Shown: one piece after another, positions 50,274 through 52,295 of the stretch
How the letters are laid out: each line of letters starts with the position of its first letter
How positions within the stretch are numbered: position 1 is the first letter of the stretch
NCBI GenBank assembly: GCA_015056625.1
Contig: SVFY01000021.1
Span: 1-52,295, forward strand
Origin: Butyrivibrio sp.
GTDB lineage: Bacteria; Bacillota; Clostridia; Lachnospirales; Lachnospiraceae
Direction of reading: 5' to 3'
Length of the DNA: 52,295 nt
The notes under the pieces: generated by a model
The model's input: only the letters and a program-made list of their open reading frames with translations
The model's database searches: none
What the model was told of the DNA's origin: nothing
Program-made: the position numbers and the translations under genes

Positions 50274-51500
50274 TTGGCTGAAGTACGTGATTTTGCCTCC
50301 TATGCGGGGAAATTTAATAGAGACGATACAGGTAGGGGCAGCACTGGAAGCGGACCTTCCTATAAAGAAAAGATCAGAAACCACAAGCTGGCAGTTATTT
50401 TCAGGACCCTGGGAATAACTGCTGCAGTGGTATTTTTGGTACTGGTGGTATATACCAGCTGGAGGGACAAGGAATATTCAGAGGCTGTTGTAACTGACGG
50501 CGAAGCTATCACCAATGGCCAGGATTCCAAGGCCCTTAGCGTTGGCGGATACATCATTCAGTACAGTAAAGACGGTGTCAGCTGCATTGATGCATCTGGC
50601 AAGGTTTTGTGGAACCAGACCTACGAGATGCAGACTCCTATTGCAAGGACCTGCGACCACGTGGTGGCTATTGGTGACTACAACGGACACAACATTTATG
50701 TAAATGGCACCAGCGGATCCATGGGAGAGGTGGATACCAATCTTCCTATAAGAGACTTTTGTGTATCTTCACAGGGCGTTGTGGCAGCAGTCCTCGACGG
50801 AACAGATGTCACATGGATTTACCTCTATGACGCTCAGGGCAATACTCTTGCCAACTTCAAGACTACCATGAAGGATTCCGGATATCCTATTTCAGTGAGC
50901 ATCTCACCAAACGGAGAGCTGCTTTGCGTATCCTATCTCTATCCTGAAGAGGGAAGCTTAAAGAGCAGCGTAGCTTTCTTTAACTTTGGCTCTGTTGGAC
51001 AGAACTCTATAGACAACTACGCCAGCGGATATGATTATCCCCAGGTTGTGGTGCCTTACGTTCAGTTCATGAATACCAGTTCCTGTTTTGCGGTATCTGA
51101 CGACAGGATAATGTTCTATCAGGGCAGTGAAAAACCTGTGAGCCAGGCGGAGATATTTACCGGTGAAGAGGAGATCAAGTCTATATACTACTCTGACAGC
51201 TATATGGGAGTTGTATTCCCTAACAATACTGCGGATGGAGCTTACAGGCTTCAGGTATACAGCGACAAGGGTGAGAGTATTCTTACTACTTATTTTGATA
51301 TAGAATATTCCGATATCATTTTTAATAACAAGCAGATAATCATCTACAATGAAGATAGCTGCATGGTCATGGATATGAACGGACACGTGAAGTATGAAGG
51401 AGATTTTGTAACTCCTGTAAGAACCATGGTTCCAACCAGCCTTCGCAGCAAGTTTCTTCTTGTAACAACCAGAAACATTCAGACAATGAATCTTAAATAG
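50274..51500 (+). CDS. DUF5711 family single-span membrane protein
   Basis: A 408-residue protein with a polar N-terminus (residues 1-40), one transmembrane helix (about 43-63), and a long extracytoplasmic part of repeated beta strands (for example VSISPNGELLCVSYL) suggesting a beta-propeller. I recognise it as DUF5711, unknown function. It uses a TTG start behind CGGAGG. The CvpA-family gene starts 9 nt after its stop, so the two are probably co-expressed. Confidence 0.8.
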   Translation: MAEVRDFASYAGKFNRDDTGRGSTGSGPSYKEKIRNHKLAVIFRTLGITAAVVFLVLVVYTSWRDKEYSEAVVTDGEAITNGQDSKALSVGGYIIQYSKDGVSCIDASGKVLWNQTYEMQTPIARTCDHVVAIGDYNGHNIYVNGTSGSMGEVDTNLPIRDFCVSSQGVVAAVLDGTDVTWIYLYDAQGNTLANFKTTMKDSGYPISVSISPNGELLCVSYLYPEEGSLKSSVAFFNFGSVGQNSIDNYASGYDYPQVVVPYVQFMNTSSCFAVSDDRIMFYQGSEKPVSQAEIFTGEEEIKSIYYSDSYMGVVFPNNTADGAYRLQVYSDKGESILTTYFDIEYSDIIFNNKQIIIYNEDSCMVMDMNGHVKYEGDFVTPVRTMVPTSLRSKFLLVTTRNIQTMNLK

Positions 51501-51508
51501 GAAAAAGA

Positions 51509-51958
51509 ATGAATTTTGAAATATCTCAGATAGTGATAACCATTGTGGTTGTCGTACTATTTCTCTGGAGAATATCATATGGAACTAACAATGGCCTGTT
51601 TGCTGAAGCAGCAGGCCTTATTGCTGTCATTGCGGCCTTCGCGGCTGTCTACTATATAATGAACATTGCGGGCAACGTTATGGCAGCGAACCTTGGACAG
51701 GTCATTCCAAAGATTGGATATCTAATTGTGGCCTTTGTGGTCTATGGAGTGATGACTGCTATTGGAAAAGCTGTCAGAAACATCAAAGAGATCCCTATCC
51801 TTGGAGGACTGGATCGCCTTCTTGGAGCAGTTCTTGGTGCCATCGAGGCATATCTCATCGTATATATAGTTGTGTATATTACAGGTTTCGATATTTGGGG
51901 ACCAGTAACTTCTCTTGGAAAAGAGCTTTTTGAGTATGTAAAGGCCATGTTGTCATGA
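51509..51958 (+). CDS. CvpA family membrane protein
   Basis: A 149-residue protein with about four transmembrane helices (near residues 8-22, 30-55, 65-90 and 105-130). The CvpA family is named for colicin V production but acts more widely in envelope processes. Motifs like GTNNGLFAEAAGL and LGGLDRLLGAVLGAIEAYLIV fit the family. It follows the DUF5711 gene directly; the stop is followed by a weak hairpin at 51962-51988 lacking a T-run. Confidence 0.85.
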   Translation: MNFEISQIVITIVVVVLFLWRISYGTNNGLFAEAAGLIAVIAAFAAVYYIMNIAGNVMAANLGQVIPKIGYLIVAFVVYGVMTAIGKAVRNIKEIPILGGLDRLLGAVLGAIEAYLIVYIVVYITGFDIWGPVTSLGKELFEYVKAMLS

Positions 51959-51961
51959 CGA

Positions 51962-51988
51962 CAAAATGCCGTAAAAAGAGGCGTTTTG
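51962..51988 (+). terminator. weak hairpin after the CvpA gene
   Basis: CAAAATGCC and GGCGTTTTG form a 9-bp stem (one G-T pair) with a 9-nt loop. No T-tract follows, so terminator strength is doubtful. Confidence 0.35.
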
Positions 51989-52030
51989 AAGCAAATTAAA
52001 AAAATATTATAAACATTTGAAAAAAGTTGT

Positions 52031-52059
52031 TGACAGCAAAATACACCTATGCTATTCTA
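52031..52059 (+). promoter_or_regulatory. rrn operon promoter
   Basis: Perfect TTGACA (52031-52036) and TATTCT (52054-52059) are spaced 17 bp apart, with an A/T-rich upstream stretch like an UP element. A leader of about 150 nt follows before the 16S start; a second TTGACA at 52097-52102 has no good -10. Confidence 0.85.
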
Positions 52060-52217
52060 AATAAGCTGTCGCTGAGGACAGCGGCAACAAGCACCTTGAC
52101 AAATAAACAGTAATGCAACCCTGAAAAATTCCAAGAGAATTATTCAGAAGTAACAAACCAAAAGTAATAACGGACAGAACGAAAGCTAGTTTTTGTTCTG
52201 GCCAGATTGAACTATTT

Positions 52218-52295
<78 letters not shown>

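Overview
The window looks like a chromosomal segment of a Lachnospiraceae bacterium, most likely Butyrivibrio or Pseudobutyrivibrio. This is inferred from a domain-permuted family 3 beta-glucosidase of the type known from Butyrivibrio and Ruminococcus, the start of a clostridial 16S rRNA at the right end, strong AGGAGG ribosome binding sites, and several proteins I recognise as Lachnospiraceae-specific (DUF6472, DUF6033 and DUF5610-like proteins). Most of it is ordinary housekeeping sequence. There is no CRISPR array and no complete insertion sequence.

Layout: (1) 1-10.4 kb holds pyrK-pyrD, a sigma-D-controlled hypothetical gene, ispE with a DUF1934 gene, an extracytoplasmic trigger-factor-like lipoprotein, asnS, a coiled-coil NlpC/P60 hydrolase and guaA. 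(2) 10.4-12 kb is a small accessory island: structured non-coding DNA, an autoregulated-looking XRE/BRO gene pair and a gene remnant. (3) 12-22.3 kb holds an SGNH hydrolase, a MATE exporter, the permuted GH3 glucosidase, a PurF homologue lacking its catalytic cysteine, a radical SAM protein, an AlkD-like protein, a rhamnose mutarotase, a phosphohexomutase and a CooT-like protein. (4) 22.3-33.5 kb is the most unusual part. Two divergent, mirror-image gene sets each encode a short and a long 2-hydroxyacyl-CoA-dehydratase-like subunit and a tiny membrane protein. The right-hand set adds a CooC-like nickel-chaperone ATPase, an HgdC-type activase, a truncated acetyl-CoA-synthase-like protein and an old-yellow-enzyme/FAD reductase. 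REP-like palindromes flank the block on both sides. (5) 33.5-40.2 kb is a five-gene minus-strand operon: YdjI-, YdjG- and YdjH-like membrane-stress proteins followed by two membrane diguanylate cyclases. (6) 40.3-45.4 kb holds a RACo-type corrinoid activator, a cupin, DUF6472, a lipoprotein, a DUF6033 protein, a LytTR regulator, a double-glycine-leader zinc-ribbon peptide and tRNA-Ser(CGA). (7) 45.4-52.3 kb holds phosphofructokinase, dnaX-ybaB-recR, galactose mutarotase, DUF5711, cvpA, and a strong rrn promoter leading into 16S rRNA.

How the genes may work together: the 22-33 kb block reads as an ATP-driven low-potential electron system. The activase would fire electrons into one or both dehydratase-like heterodimers, and the flavin reductase would act on the product or supply electrons. 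The CooC-like protein and ACS-like domain in the same operon are not part of any classical dehydratase pathway I know, so this is the best candidate for an undescribed system. All functions are inferred from sequence features read by eye; no database search was run.
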